Shown: positions 26,352 through 35,627, numbered from the stretch's first letter. The stretch is DNA of 64,000 nucleotides from Nitrososphaeraceae archaeon (GCA_009377575.1 WHTU01000010.1:1-64000); one strand, 5' to 3'. Made by a program: numbers and translations. Notes: generated by a model not told the origin, from the sequence alone.

Positions 26352-26516
26352 TTATTTCCAGTGTTTTTCTTGTCTTGCATCTTCAACTTTCACAATTACC
26401 TCATATACGTTATCTGTAACCCAATCATAGAAAAGTCTGGTGACTGTCATAGGGAATAATTCTCCGCATTCATATATTCAAGTCGGTTTTCTCACAGCCT
26501 CAACTATCTGTTTCAA
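26352..26516 (-). pseudogene. Small coding-like frame broken by one in-frame TGA
   Basis: From TTG at 26516 the frame reads MKQIVEAVRKPT, then TGA (26478-26480), then IYECGELFPMTVTRLFYDWV and TDNVYEVIVKVEDARQEKHW to a TAA at 26352. Codon choice looks like a real protein on both sides of the TGA. Either the first part is chance and a gene starts at the ATG at 26448-26450 (32 codons), or a small gene carries a nonsense mutation. Confidence 0.4.
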
Positions 26517-26570
26517 TAATTCTTCCCAACTGTGAAATTAAATAGGGTATACAAATTATTCCCTTGTATC

Positions 26571-27398
26571 ATGATAGATGCAATCCAAGCACTGATACTC
26601 GGAATTATTCAAGGACTGACAGAGTGGCTTCCTATTTCCAGCTCTGGACATCTGGCCTTAGCCCAGCTTGCCATGAACCTTCAAGTTCCAATATTTTTTG
26701 ATATCGTATTGCATCTTGGTACACTTGCAGCTGTTATTGGGGTCTACCGATATGAACTGCTATCGATCCTAAAATCGTTTAAATCTATTCATCAAAGAAA
26801 TGGCAAAAATTCTGAAGTGGAGCGAAAGAACATTATGTGGGGTAGAAGGTATCTCTTGCTTATCATTCTAGGAATGATTCCTACAGCGTTGATGGGGGTA
26901 GGGTTCAGATCAATTTTTGAGGAATCCTTTTACAGTATGTGGTCAATAGGGTTGGGATTCATAATAAGCGGAGCTATGATAATCGTCACAAAGTTTATCG
27001 GCAAGGGCACGAATTCAATAGGAAAAGTCGATGCAGTTTTGATAGGCGTGGGACAGGGACTGTCTATTTTCTCAAGCATCTCAAGAAGCGGAGCAACTAT
27101 TTCTATTGGGATGTTCAGACACATTGAAAGATCCGAATTAATCACCTATTCTTTCCTACTTTCTATTCCAGCGATTTTAGGGGCAGGGCTATATGACTTG
27201 GTTTTTGCAGATAATATTTCTCAGGTTGAAATAATTCGTATTCCAATAGAGTCTTATATAATCGGGACCCTCTCAGCTGCTGCTGTGGGATACGTGTCGA
27301 TAAAATTCCTAATTAGCATCGTCAACAAAGGAGAATTCTACCTATTTTCGTTCTATTGCTTTTTAATAGGATCCCTAATACTTGTCAGTCTTATCTAA
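26571..27398 (+). CDS. uppP: Undecaprenyl-diphosphatase-like UppP (BacA family)
   Basis: About 275 residues, eight membrane helices. The family motif QGLTEWLPISSSGHL (about 15-29) with the catalytic Glu and His is intact. The second motif reads SIFSSISRSGATIS, with the arginine of SRSG kept although the usual Pro-Gly before it is replaced by Ser-Ser. The enzyme recycles a polyprenyl diphosphate carrier; in archaea the carrier is probably dolichol-type and serves surface glycan synthesis. The ATG at 26571 (IDAIQALILGIIQG) is the family start; the frame also opens at GTG 26532. It is a single gene. Confidence 0.85.
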   Translation: MIDAIQALILGIIQGLTEWLPISSSGHLALAQLAMNLQVPIFFDIVLHLGTLAAVIGVYRYELLSILKSFKSIHQRNGKNSEVERKNIMWGRRYLLLIILGMIPTALMGVGFRSIFEESFYSMWSIGLGFIISGAMIIVTKFIGKGTNSIGKVDAVLIGVGQGLSIFSSISRSGATISIGMFRHIERSELITYSFLLSIPAILGAGLYDLVFADNISQVEIIRIPIESYIIGTLSAAAVGYVSIKFLISIVNKGEFYLFSFYCFLIGSLILVSLI

Positions 27399-27570
27399 CT
27401 AAAAAGGTAAAAAAATATAAGTTCATTTCTTAAAATTTAAACGTAAGAATAAAGCTTCAAATTTTACAATGAAAGTTTTTCTAATCAAACAATACATTCA
27501 ATGTTACAACTAAATTTTATTCATATTTGTGACATATAGTTTTTAAGTTGCAGCTAAAGTAAGAAACATA

Positions 27571-27777
27571 TTGATTGACTTTTCTAAATTGAAGTACAGG
27601 GTAAACTATAACCAGTCTGTGTATAATTTCAAAACAAGGCGGTATGAAAGTAAGGATGCTACTTACAATAGCTACGAGCAGGCCAGAGCAAACCAATGGA
27701 AGTGCGAAAAATGTTGCGTGCTGTTCGGAACGCTGAAGGAACTAAAGCTCCATAAAATAGAACTTCATTCGTATTAA
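27571..27777 (+). CDS. Small C2H2 zinc-finger protein
   Basis: 68 residues. The C-terminus has a classic C2H2 finger: CEKCCVLFGTLKELKLHKIE followed by LH, i.e. C-x2-C-x12-H-x4-H with the usual Phe and Leu. The N-terminal 45 residues are basic and tyrosine-rich. Such single-finger proteins are common in thaumarchaea and probably bind DNA. TTG start; the TATA-like tttttaag at 27540-27547 is about 28 bases upstream, which supports this start. Confidence 0.7.
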   Translation: MIDFSKLKYRVNYNQSVYNFKTRRYESKDATYNSYEQARANQWKCEKCCVLFGTLKELKLHKIELHSY

Positions 27778-28245
27778 TCAACTGAATGAGTTCTCTCCCG
27801 GAGGACATGTAATAGATGAGTTTCAGTATATTACTGATTTAGGGATATTATCTACCGTTCATGGGATACTGAGTAGGATCATACTGTTTATTTTTATTTG
27901 ATCTTGTTTCACTCGTCAATCGTGAGACGACTCGATAGTTTGATGGCATATGCAAATATGTAAATAAGAGTTACACAATTTGGCACTGAATTATTTCGTA
28001 TTTAGTTGCAAAGGAATTATACATTCATTGTATAGAGAAATTAAATATTGTAACCTTATCATCGAACACTCTCAGCAATTAGGTGGGTAGGATAGTAGTG
28101 TAGTATTAAATCTATGTGTTAATACACCATGCTTTATTCGTCCGACTTGATCCAGTGTCAAAGACTTCTGTTGTGCACTGCACAATTCATCGCTTTTTTT
28201 CGAAAATAACAAAGTTCCGAATGGAAATCATTGATTTAACATGGA
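27778..28245. other. Intergenic region with one terminator-like hairpin
   Basis: No gene supported. ttgtgcactgcacaa at 28171-28185 is a hairpin-capable palindrome (one central mismatch) followed by a run of T at 28194-28200, resembling a plus-strand terminator, although no plus-strand gene ends nearby. Confidence 0.3.
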
Positions 28246-29025
28246 TTAGAATTTGCTGCCAATACTACATACTTTCAGAGGTCTTATCTTATGCGCGTTT
28301 CTTTTGATTGTTTGTTCAATCCCAGCTATCTTGCTATTTGAAATTTTATAACTATCAAGCTCATCACCATTGTTCTTAGGGCCAGCAGATTCCAGTTTCT
28401 TAAGAATTATATCAATTTCGTCGTAATTTGCTCCAAGCTCTTCTTCAGCAGTGTGGCCTTTCCATAGTCGAGGGCTACTTTCCTTTTGTAGGATTGAAAG
28501 TGGAAGTTCTAAATATTTGGCAAGCTCCCTCACCTGCGTTTTATATAGGTCTCCCAATGGAAACAGGTCTGCCGCACCATCTCCGAATTTTGTGTAATAT
28601 CCGAGCACTAACTCACTCTTATCTGATGTTCCTAAAACTAGTCCATTATATATGAACGAGTAATAATATAAAATACACATTCTTATTCTAGCAGTTAAAT
28701 TCCCTTCCGCGTACTGATCCCTAGGAAGATTGACAAGGAATTCTGACTTGATATTATTTATGTTCATAATCTTGAATTCTATATGCAGACTTCTGGCAAG
28801 TTCGGTTGCGTCATTTACATCCGAGTTTGGCGTTATAGGAAAATCAGGGAGTATCAATGAAAGAACCTTTTTATTCGATAAAGCTCGAACAGCCAAACAA
28901 GCAGTCACCGACGAGTCAAGTCCTCCACTCAAGCCAACAACTACCTTTTCACGTTTGGCCTTCTGTAATTCCTGCTTGATAAATTTTTCTATCAGGTCAC
29001 ATATAGTCTCGAAATTTACAGACAC
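28246..29025 (-). CDS. nadE: NAD+ synthetase
   Basis: 259 residues of the ammonia- or glutamine-coupled NAD synthetase core. The PP-loop SGGLDSS at 33-39 binds ATP, followed by ILPDFP, a middle region GNLTARIRMCILYYYSF, LVLGTSDKSELVLGYYTKFG (the adenylate binding part, about 133-152) and DLFPLGDLYKTQVRELAKYL. It converts nicotinic acid adenine dinucleotide to NAD. There is no attached amidase domain, so ammonia is the probable nitrogen donor. Start is GTG. Stand-alone gene. Confidence 0.9.
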   Translation of the reverse strand: MSVNFETICDLIEKFIKQELQKAKREKVVVGLSGGLDSSVTACLAVRALSNKKVLSLILPDFPITPNSDVNDATELARSLHIEFKIMNINNIKSEFLVNLPRDQYAEGNLTARIRMCILYYYSFIYNGLVLGTSDKSELVLGYYTKFGDGAADLFPLGDLYKTQVRELAKYLELPLSILQKESSPRLWKGHTAEEELGANYDEIDIILKKLESAGPKNNGDELDSYKISNSKIAGIEQTIKRNAHKIRPLKVCSIGSKF

Positions 29026-29151
29026 AATTGGTAAAAATCTCCATTACAATATTTTTGTTACCATCACATAAGGATATTTTGAGCTTCACCGTCCATGCAA
29101 AATGATAGGCAGGCTCTGCGAGTACCAATATTCACATACTTCCAACAGCAT

Positions 29152-29322
29152 CTACTTTTTGAGGCTCATCTCGTTCTCTTGCATCCCATAATTATGATCA
29201 AAGGTAGAGGTGGGTGTAGACACGTTAATAAAGGACGGTTTTAATTGCATCTTCGACCCAGGTAGAAATTTTTGCGCAAATAGGTTTGCAGACTTCTCTG
29301 CCTGGTAAAACCAAGAAGCAAT
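29152..29322 (-). CDS. Small hypothetical protein, possibly with an ATT start
   Basis: A minus-strand frame of about 56 codons ending at TAG (29152-29154). From ATT at 29322 the peptide is ASWFYQAEKSANLFAQKFLP, then GSKMQLKPSFINVSTPTSTF, then DHNYGMQENEMSLKK, a natural composition. No ATG, GTG or TTG occurs in frame between the upstream stop (29353-29355) and an internal ATG. A TATA-like sequence (gtataaatt on the minus strand, about 29351-29359) is 30-35 bases from the ATT. The surrounding 29026-29473 gap shows nothing else. Confidence 0.35.
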   Translation of the reverse strand: MASWFYQAEKSANLFAQKFLPGSKMQLKPSFINVSTPTSTFDHNYGMQENEMSLKK

Positions 29323-29473
29323 CTTCCCTGAGGCGGAAGCAAACGGTCTAATTTATACGTGGGATCAGATCTCATCTCAGTCTACCGACGTCATATCATT
29401 CAATCAAATGACCGATTTGTGATAGTAATGCTAATATTCTGTTTTCTGCTTTCAACAATCTACTTAAAAGTTC

Positions 29474-30463
29474 ATGTCAAGTAAGCATCAAATTATATCA
29501 AGTTTAATGTGGGTAGAGAAATACCGTCCGTCTACTCTTGAACAGATAGCAGATCAAAGTGATGTTATCAGAGGACTTCAGAATCTAATTCAGAATCCTA
29601 ATGAAATACCTCATTTCATATTTGCAGGTCCAGCGGGAGTCGGCAAGACTACGGCAGCCTTGTGCATTGCCAAAGAATTGTTAGGGGAAAATTGGAGAAG
29701 GGATACCCTTGAATTGAATGCCTCAGACGAACGAGGTATAAAGATGGTCCGTGAGCGTGTCAAGGAGTTCGCGGCAGTCATGAAATTCTCAAGTACCACG
29801 GAAAGCAATGATAGGCCCTATCGCATTATAATTCTTGATGAAGCTGACGAGATGACCTCTGAAGCTCAGACTGCATTGAGAAGAATTATTGAGGATAGTT
29901 CAAGGACCACACGTTTTATCATTATTTGCAATTATCTTTCCCAACTGATAGAACCGATACAAAGTCGATGTGTCATATTTCGCTTTACGAGATTACCCAA
30001 GAAGGAGGTGGTGAATCATTTATCAGAAATTTGTAGACAAGAAGGAATAGAATTTGATGTTAAAGCCCTTTCTAGAATTTATGATTCTACTTTAGGAGAT
30101 CTTCGTCATTCCATCAATATTTTGCAATCTGCAGTGACTAATAACAGCATATCATCTGAAAAGGTGGAAATGTCTATCGGGTTATCAGGGAGAGCAAAAG
30201 TAGGCGAGGTCATAAAGCTCGCCCTTGCAGGTAAGTTTAATGAAGCCAGAGTAATGCTATTGGAGTTGACCCAAGTGTATGGTATGTCTGAAAAAGACTT
30301 TCTAAAATATGTGGCCCAAGAAGCTTTCTCTATGAAATTAAGTGATCCAGGAAAATTTGCTGAGCTTATGGCCGAGTATGACTATAGGCTGAGCATCGGA
30401 GCACATGCCGATATTCAGCTCACTGCGTTTCTTGCTCAAGTTAGTACACTCGGGCAGAAATAG
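29474..30463 (+). CDS. rfcS: Replication factor C small subunit
   Basis: 329 residues of the clamp-loader AAA+ family. Features: WVEKYRPSTLEQIADQ at the start, Walker A GPAGVGKTT (52-60), Walker B with DEAD at 122-125, sensor 1 IICNYLS, and the SRC arginine-finger motif at 164-166. The C-terminal collar is present. Four such subunits with one large subunit open the PCNA ring and load it on DNA. The RfcL gene is not in the window. A winged-helix gene follows 205 bases later. Confidence 0.94.
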   Translation: MSSKHQIISSLMWVEKYRPSTLEQIADQSDVIRGLQNLIQNPNEIPHFIFAGPAGVGKTTAALCIAKELLGENWRRDTLELNASDERGIKMVRERVKEFAAVMKFSSTTESNDRPYRIIILDEADEMTSEAQTALRRIIEDSSRTTRFIIICNYLSQLIEPIQSRCVIFRFTRLPKKEVVNHLSEICRQEGIEFDVKALSRIYDSTLGDLRHSINILQSAVTNNSISSEKVEMSIGLSGRAKVGEVIKLALAGKFNEARVMLLELTQVYGMSEKDFLKYVAQEAFSMKLSDPGKFAELMAEYDYRLSIGAHADIQLTAFLAQVSTLGQK

Positions 30464-30668
30464 ATTTGCAAATATTTCATGGCTTTAAAGTGTTTATTTG
30501 ACAATCATATTATTGTCGTTGCAAACAATTCAGGACAAATTCAGCTAATGACTTCCGGATCAGATTGTCAGGTCTATTTGAGAGACTATCGCTATACCTT
30601 GAAAAAAAACCCGCCTGGAATTAAGATGAGATAACCTATACGCAATTGAGAGCATCGAGTGACTAGAG

Positions 30669-30992
30669 TTGTCTGGTTCTACAGTATCATACAGAGACAG
30701 GATCTACATTGTCGAAGATATTATCCTGAAACTGGCAGAATATGGGGAATTGAACCAGACAGCATTGATAAGTTTCTGTGGTCTCAACCTCAAGAAACAT
30801 AAAGTAATTCTCGATGAAATGGAATCCAACAATCTTATTACGAGAAAGGAAAGATTGATTGGTAAGAAATCAATTAGCGTTTATGTGACCACTCCTGAAG
30901 GTATAAGTTTTTTTAATACTATACTGGCCCCTTATGAAAAAATGTTTCCGCGAAGAAGAAATCAGGGTGGGTCGAAACCTAACTCAATGTAA
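30669..30992 (+). CDS. Winged-helix DNA-binding protein
   Basis: 107 residues that fit the archaeal winged-helix regulators with one domain: IVEDIILKLAEYGELNQTAL, LKKHKVILDEMESNNLITRK and a wing KSISVYVTTPEGISFFN. The tail is basic (FPRRRNQGGSKPNSM). Such proteins are abundant in thaumarchaea; the target is unknown. Start is TTG. The closest relative in this window by design is the gene at 38180-38464. Confidence 0.75.
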   Translation: MSGSTVSYRDRIYIVEDIILKLAEYGELNQTALISFCGLNLKKHKVILDEMESNNLITRKERLIGKKSISVYVTTPEGISFFNTILAPYEKMFPRRRNQGGSKPNSM

Positions 30993-31106
30993 GCAAAAGA
31001 AGACAATGTGCACCTGAGCCTTAATTTTTGATTAAAAGAAACCTGGAAGAAACTAGTGCAAAACGAATACCCGCGGTATATACCCCTATATTCGATATAT
31101 TACAAT

Positions 31107-31535
31107 CTATTCCAAACCAAACTGAGATGAAATTTTCCGATTAATCTCCCTTTTCTCATTAAGGTAGTCATTGTATCGACTACTCCATGAACCGATCTTT
31201 CTATATTGCTTAATTCCTGCATAGAGCCAGACACAAGAAATTACAATAACTGAACCTAATAACACGCTTAATACAGTCCCAAATTCGTTCTCTATTTCAA
31301 GAATTGCAAAGAAAGATGGATGTCTTATCAAGTACACAGAGAGACCTATAGCAATGGGAGCTAAGATTAAAGCAGAGATTGAAACACCTAATAGTGTTTT
31401 CCTAATATTAAGGATTTGTTGAATGAATGTGTCCATTAATGTCAACAAATTAGCTCTTGCAGTGTTGGCTAATTCGTCGTCATCGTTGTTGACAAAATTC
31501 TCATTATCTCCGTGATTAGCCGCTCTGTCGTCCAT
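31107..31535 (-). CDS. Hypothetical protein with two membrane helices
   Basis: 142 residues. An acidic N-terminal tail (NDDDELAN) and an amphipathic helix lead to two membrane segments, about 47-69 and 86-107, and a basic C-terminal helix (RYNDYLNEKREINRKISSQF). The family is not recognised. The arrangement of a charged pre-helix and a helical tail suggests a membrane-bound scaffold or oligomer. Neighbours give no hint. Confidence 0.55.
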   Translation of the reverse strand: MDDRAANHGDNENFVNNDDDELANTARANLLTLMDTFIQQILNIRKTLLGVSISALILAPIAIGLSVYLIRHPSFFAILEIENEFGTVLSVLLGSVIVISCVWLYAGIKQYRKIGSWSSRYNDYLNEKREINRKISSQFGLE

Positions 31536-31804
31536 ATCCCCGTCTTTAATCCTTAACGGGATGTTCCTTTATTTATCTTATGATGAACAAAGTTATTTCA
31601 TCCGTCGACGTCCTACGAACGCAATGCAGACACCTATACTTTCGTTATAGTCAACGAAGTAAATGTCGTAATGGGGCGATTGATGCTGGTTACTTTGTCA
31701 GGATTACTTAGATAGGCTCTGTTGATTGTCTCCAGTATTTTTAGGAAGTAATAATTGCATGAAGCCTTTTTTAGATACCCATTGTTATTTTTGAGTGCAG
31801 TTGC

Positions 31805-32497
31805 ATGAAGGGGAAAATACTCCTATTCGGGATTCTTTTTTTGTTTTTCATGTGTTTTACGACGCTCAATTTATACTCAAGCCTTCAAGATAATTTCGAA
31901 ATAAATCATGTTTCAAGCTACGCGGATGATAATAAGATCATGCATGTTTTTGGGGAATTGAAGAACATTGGAAATAAATCTATGACAAATGTCACGGTTG
32001 GGGTCATATTCTTAGATTCAGAAGGCGAAATTATAAATGAATACAAGAGATCTGCTGAATTGAGAACCATCAATCCGGGTTTTACCTCTCCCTTCGAAGT
32101 TCTTTTCATAGACCCGAAGACTGTCGGTGAGGTAAAGGACTTCAAACTATATGTAAATGGAACGGAAACCAGAACTCAGCCCATAGATCTCAAAATTAGG
32201 ATAGACTCATCTAGACAAGATATTTTGGGATTCTATTTTATCAATGGTGTCATATTCAATTCTGGGCCCATTAGTGCAAATAACTCAATTGCTATTGCCA
32301 CACTTTACGATATAGAGGGTCGGGTTATAGCGATAGGAAGAGGCTTAGCTGAACCAAAAGATATCACTAGCAATTCTGGCGCAAGTTTCGGATTGGCTAT
32401 CGTAGATAAACTACAAACCCACAAGGGAAAGAGCTATTCTGTTGTAGCAGATTCTGATATGTATGTTTCGAAGCCAACCGCCACAAAAAAGAAGTAG
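31805..32497 (+). CDS. Exported or membrane-anchored FxLYD-type protein
   Basis: 230 residues. A hydrophobic leader (about 4-25) is followed by two beta-sandwich units of the FxLYD kind: HVFGELKNIGNKSMTNVTVG with a downstream PGFTSPFEVLF, and INGVIFNSGPISANNSIAIA with a downstream ITSNSGASFGLAI. Such domains occur outside the cell in archaea and bacteria and often mediate binding. Asn-x-Ser/Thr sites suggest N-glycosylation. The protein is probably held at the cell surface by its uncleaved leader. Confidence 0.65.
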   Translation: MKGKILLFGILFLFFMCFTTLNLYSSLQDNFEINHVSSYADDNKIMHVFGELKNIGNKSMTNVTVGVIFLDSEGEIINEYKRSAELRTINPGFTSPFEVLFIDPKTVGEVKDFKLYVNGTETRTQPIDLKIRIDSSRQDILGFYFINGVIFNSGPISANNSIAIATLYDIEGRVIAIGRGLAEPKDITSNSGASFGLAIVDKLQTHKGKSYSVVADSDMYVSKPTATKKK

Positions 32498-32566
32498 CTA
32501 TTACTTAGTTTTACATGCAAATGAAGTTGTATTGTCGCAAATCATCGTGGCCCAATGGAAACTACG

Positions 32567-33049
32567 CTAAACAAGCTTATCATCATAATTTCCTTTGGAG
32601 ATCTCTTTGTAAACATCTTTCGCGAGTTTTCCGTCTACTTTTACTCCCATGCTTAAACAGGATCCTATTACCTCTTTAGTAATTCCTTTAATATCAATCG
32701 CATAGGAGCTGTCGAGTTTCATTTTTGCTATTTTTACAACATTTTCTATAGGCAGGTCTCCCACATAATTACTTCCTGAAGTTCCAGATCCCTTGGTAAA
32801 TCCACCCTCTTTTGCAATTAGAGCCGCAGTCGGAGGTATTCCTACTTCTACGGTGAACTGCTTCGTTTCGGTATCGACTTCAACTTTGACGGGAACCTTC
32901 ATGCCTGGAAAGTCACGGGTTTTTTCGTTAATGGTATTCACAACTTGCAAAACGTTAAGCCCCATCGGGCCTAACGACGGGCCCAGAGGAGGACCTGCGC
33001 TGGCTTCTCCACCGCTTACAAGGGCCGAAATACTTTTCTTTTCTCCCAT
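32567..33049 (-). CDS. rpl11: Large ribosomal subunit protein uL11
   Basis: 160 residues. N-terminal domain: ALVSGGEASAGPPLGPSLGP with the proline-rich turn, then the GVEP-like region VEVGIPPTAALIAKEGG; C-terminal RNA-binding domain IENVVKIAKMKLDSSYAIDI and GSCLSMGVKVDGK. It binds 23S rRNA at the GTPase centre. The ATG at 33047-33049 (GEKKSISALV) is the family start; four codons upstream add atypical residues. It follows the Spt5 gene on the same strand, the usual order in archaea, although uL1, uL10 and P1 do not follow. Confidence 0.92.
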   Translation of the reverse strand: MGEKKSISALVSGGEASAGPPLGPSLGPMGLNVLQVVNTINEKTRDFPGMKVPVKVEVDTETKQFTVEVGIPPTAALIAKEGGFTKGSGTSGSNYVGDLPIENVVKIAKMKLDSSYAIDIKGITKEVIGSCLSMGVKVDGKLAKDVYKEISKGNYDDKLV

Positions 33050-33157
33050 ACATCGGAACAAAAGGGTAACCTGAATATAAACTGATTATATTATTCCAAA
33101 AGGTCTATTTACTCAACCAGAATCTGAATAATTGGTCTGGTATGTGGCCGATTCGCC

Positions 33158-33823
33158 CTACTGAACCACTTTTCGGAGATAATTTGCATCAACAGTAACT
33201 GGAATTTGATATGGTGAATCTAGTAGAACTACTGTTGCTTCCTGTTTCTCGTAGTCAACTCTGATCACCTTTGCTTTCATTGATTTGAACGGTCCTGCTA
33301 CCACCTCTACCATATTATCTATGCTCAGATCAGTAACTACAGGTTTCTTCACAAGATAGCCTTCTATATCCTTAAAGGGTAATTCCCCACGTATCTGTCC
33401 TCTAACATGCCTTACGCCGCTCAGTGCTTCATATGCTATATTTGCATCAGGTGCCTCGACAATAATGTAGCCCTTAAAGTTTTCCAATGCCAATATCGAA
33501 AAAATTTTCAATTTCTTTGTGGTAATCTTCGTGTGTAAAATGTTGGCAACAACGCGTTCCTGGCCACCTGTTATCCTGATAGCAAAAAATTTGGCCTTAG
33601 TGTCATCTTCTGCCGTGGGCTTATTTGTCTTGTCGATAGCTTGGGCTGGAACAGATTCATCTACTGCCTTATTTTCCTGTATGTTGCTAGGTGTGTTAAC
33701 CTCAAAGCCATCTGAGGTGGTGCTTGCAAGGTTGAAGTCTTCAGTTACACTAGTAGAATTACCGCCATGCCCTACATTCTCCCTTTCTAAATTACGATTA
33801 ATGTCAAGTAAGTTAGCATCCAT
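33158..33823 (-). CDS. spt5: Transcription elongation factor Spt5/NusG
   Basis: 221 residues. The NGN domain (about 77-160) shows KFFAIRITGGQERVVANIL, FKGYIIVEAP and the end of the domain with VRGQIRGELPF; the KOW domain follows with NMVEVVAGPFKSMKAKVIRV. It binds the RNA polymerase clamp and keeps it closed. Unlike most archaeal proteins, about 145-150 residues, this one begins with some 75 residues rich in Asn, Ser, Thr, Asp and Glu, presumably disordered. SecE, the usual upstream partner, is absent. uL11 follows 108 bases downstream. Confidence 0.9.
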   Translation of the reverse strand: MDANLLDINRNLERENVGHGGNSTSVTEDFNLASTTSDGFEVNTPSNIQENKAVDESVPAQAIDKTNKPTAEDDTKAKFFAIRITGGQERVVANILHTKITTKKLKIFSILALENFKGYIIVEAPDANIAYEALSGVRHVRGQIRGELPFKDIEGYLVKKPVVTDLSIDNMVEVVAGPFKSMKAKVIRVDYEKQEATVVLLDSPYQIPVTVDANYLRKVVQ

Positions 33824-34008
33824 TTAGCGAATGTATTTACGATATATTGTTGCAATTTATAAGTTTACGTTGCATTTACTGGTGCAGATTCGTCAATTCA
33901 GGCCTTTAAAATCTAGGATACTTAGATCATGCACGCAAATTACACCCATGACCATCTGCCACCGTCTCTAGCTAGCGAATTTATAGTAGGTTCTCTTCCA
34001 CCCTCCTC

Positions 34009-34827
34009 GTGAGGGAAAGTATTTCGCTAATTGCATCCGCAAATGATGAAGCAGGGATGAACATGGTAAATTTCTTGACATTCAACAAGGATTTTCAGAT
34101 GACCAGCAGCGATCCTCTGGTCTATGAATCAAGCAAATATCGGAACGTCAAACTCTACTTAACAGATAAGGATCTGCTCTTCCTTGAGGAGTACAATATT
34201 AGTGAACGACCAACTTCATTCGTCTTTCTTTCAAGACATAGGTCAGCAAGTGGGATAGCCTCTCTTACATGTCATTCAACGGGTAACTTTTCTCATGATA
34301 ATTTGTATGGTGGTGAGCCAAATGAATTAGGAATGGCCAGTCCTTCCATGTTAAAGGCTTATTTTAATGAATTATACCGAAATCGCAACTCTGCGCGTGA
34401 CTATCAAATTACCTTAGAGGCTACCCATCACGGCCCTACATCTCTTGAAGGGCCCATTCTTTTTGTCGAAATAGGTTCTGGACCAGTACAGTGGAGGGAC
34501 TCGAACGCAGCCCGGGTAGTTTGCAATAGCATTTTAGAGATTTCTTCATTAGATTTAAGAGGTTCAAGTAGAGTAGCCCTGGCTCTAGGTGGAACACATT
34601 ACCCTGAAAAATTGAACAAAATACTTCACGAAACAGATTTTTCTATAGCGTACATTGTGACGAAGAACAATCTGCAGTTTATTGACGACCAGATGCTTCA
34701 GCAAATGATGGCCAGGAGTACCGAAAGGATAACCCATGTTCTTATGGATTGGAAGGGACTTGGAAAAAATAAAAGGAGTATTATGGATACGATTGAGAAA
34801 ACTGATCTCGAAGTGATCAGGATATGA
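34009..34827 (+). CDS. dtdA: D-aminoacyl-tRNA deacylase (DtdA/GEK1 type)
   Basis: 272 residues. The archaeal and plant enzyme removes D-amino acids mischarged on tRNA. Family motifs seen are FLSRHRSASGIASLTCHSTG (about 73-92) ahead of NF and the YGGEPNELGMASP segment, LEATHHGPTSLEGP (about 137-150) and VEIGSGPVQW, and a later ALGGTHYPEKL. His and Glu residues in these motifs form the zinc site. Start is GTG. Divergent from the Spt5 gene, from which it is separated by 185 bases. Confidence 0.9.
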   Translation: MRESISLIASANDEAGMNMVNFLTFNKDFQMTSSDPLVYESSKYRNVKLYLTDKDLLFLEEYNISERPTSFVFLSRHRSASGIASLTCHSTGNFSHDNLYGGEPNELGMASPSMLKAYFNELYRNRNSARDYQITLEATHHGPTSLEGPILFVEIGSGPVQWRDSNAARVVCNSILEISSLDLRGSSRVALALGGTHYPEKLNKILHETDFSIAYIVTKNNLQFIDDQMLQQMMARSTERITHVLMDWKGLGKNKRSIMDTIEKTDLEVIRI

Positions 34828-35021
34828 TTGAGCTAATCTCGTATCTGAGGCTCGAAGAGTGGTTCTACCATACCCGTTCTGATGTTATGAGATTTAGATT
34901 TACCCAGGATGAAGGCAGATGAAAGTAATATAGCGACCGGCTTCGCGTATTAATAGTTTAGGTTTGAATCTATACTCTTCGACAATGTTATTAGGTATCT
35001 CTCTCTGAGTGTTGACACAAG

Positions 35022-35450
35022 ATGCCAAACCTGACTAGGATCGATGTCGTGACCGCATTTTTGCAATTTAAAAGTCAAATATTAATCCTTAGACGAAGCA
35101 CTAGCGTGAAAACAATGAAGGAGAAATGGGGGGCTGTGAGCGGCTATTTAGAAAATAATGAACCATTAAGACAAGCTATCATAGAAATCAAAGAAGAAAC
35201 TGGTTTGGAAAATGATGACGTACAATTAGTGAGATCGGGCGATGTACTTCTAGCCATCGATCCTGAGAGTCCGAATACTTCATACAATATTCATCCATAC
35301 CTTTTCCAATCAAAGAGTCAGAAAATAAGGCTTAGCAGAGAACATAATCAGTATAAATGGATAGCAATAGGTGAACTTTGGAGATATGACACTGTTCCCA
35401 AGTTAAAAGAGGCCTATGAAAGCGTAGCAGGATCATCGCGTGATGAATGA
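35022..35450 (+). CDS. Nudix hydrolase
   Basis: 142 residues. The Nudix box spans about 41-62: GYLENNEPLRQAIIEIKEET followed by GL. The consensus G-x5-E-x7-R-E-U-x-E-E-x-G-U is met except that the usual Arg is Ile; the metal-binding Glu residues are kept. WGAVSG before the box and the acidic tail are as in dATP/NADH-type sanitising enzymes. Substrate unknown. It follows dtdA by 194 bases. Confidence 0.82.
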   Translation: MPNLTRIDVVTAFLQFKSQILILRRSTSVKTMKEKWGAVSGYLENNEPLRQAIIEIKEETGLENDDVQLVRSGDVLLAIDPESPNTSYNIHPYLFQSKSQKIRLSREHNQYKWIAIGELWRYDTVPKLKEAYESVAGSSRDE

Positions 35451-35510
35451 GATGAAACACAAAGCCTCAGGTCTGAGCGATAGATCGATTTATCTTGTTG
35501 TCAAGGCGAA

Positions 35511-35627
35511 ATGATAGAAATGAGAATGGTAATGGAAACGTCGCCGGTAATTTGTTTTCATGCCAATTCTAAACCGTATCGACAACTAAAAGCAAGTCTG
35601 AACGAAAAATTATACTATACAAATTAA
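35511..35627 (+). CDS. Very small hypothetical frame, 38 aa
   Basis: An ATG frame of 38 codons in the 330-base gap after the Nudix gene. Several methionines at the start and the tail ANSKPYRQLKASLNEKLYYT look protein-like, but nothing independent supports it. The rest of the gap is AT-rich and empty. Confidence 0.25.
   Translation: MIEMRMVMETSPVICFHANSKPYRQLKASLNEKLYYTN

Noticed and set aside
28171-28200. Hairpin plus T-run read as a terminator
   Set aside because: No plus-strand gene ends nearby, and archaeal termination does not need hairpins; left as a note only.
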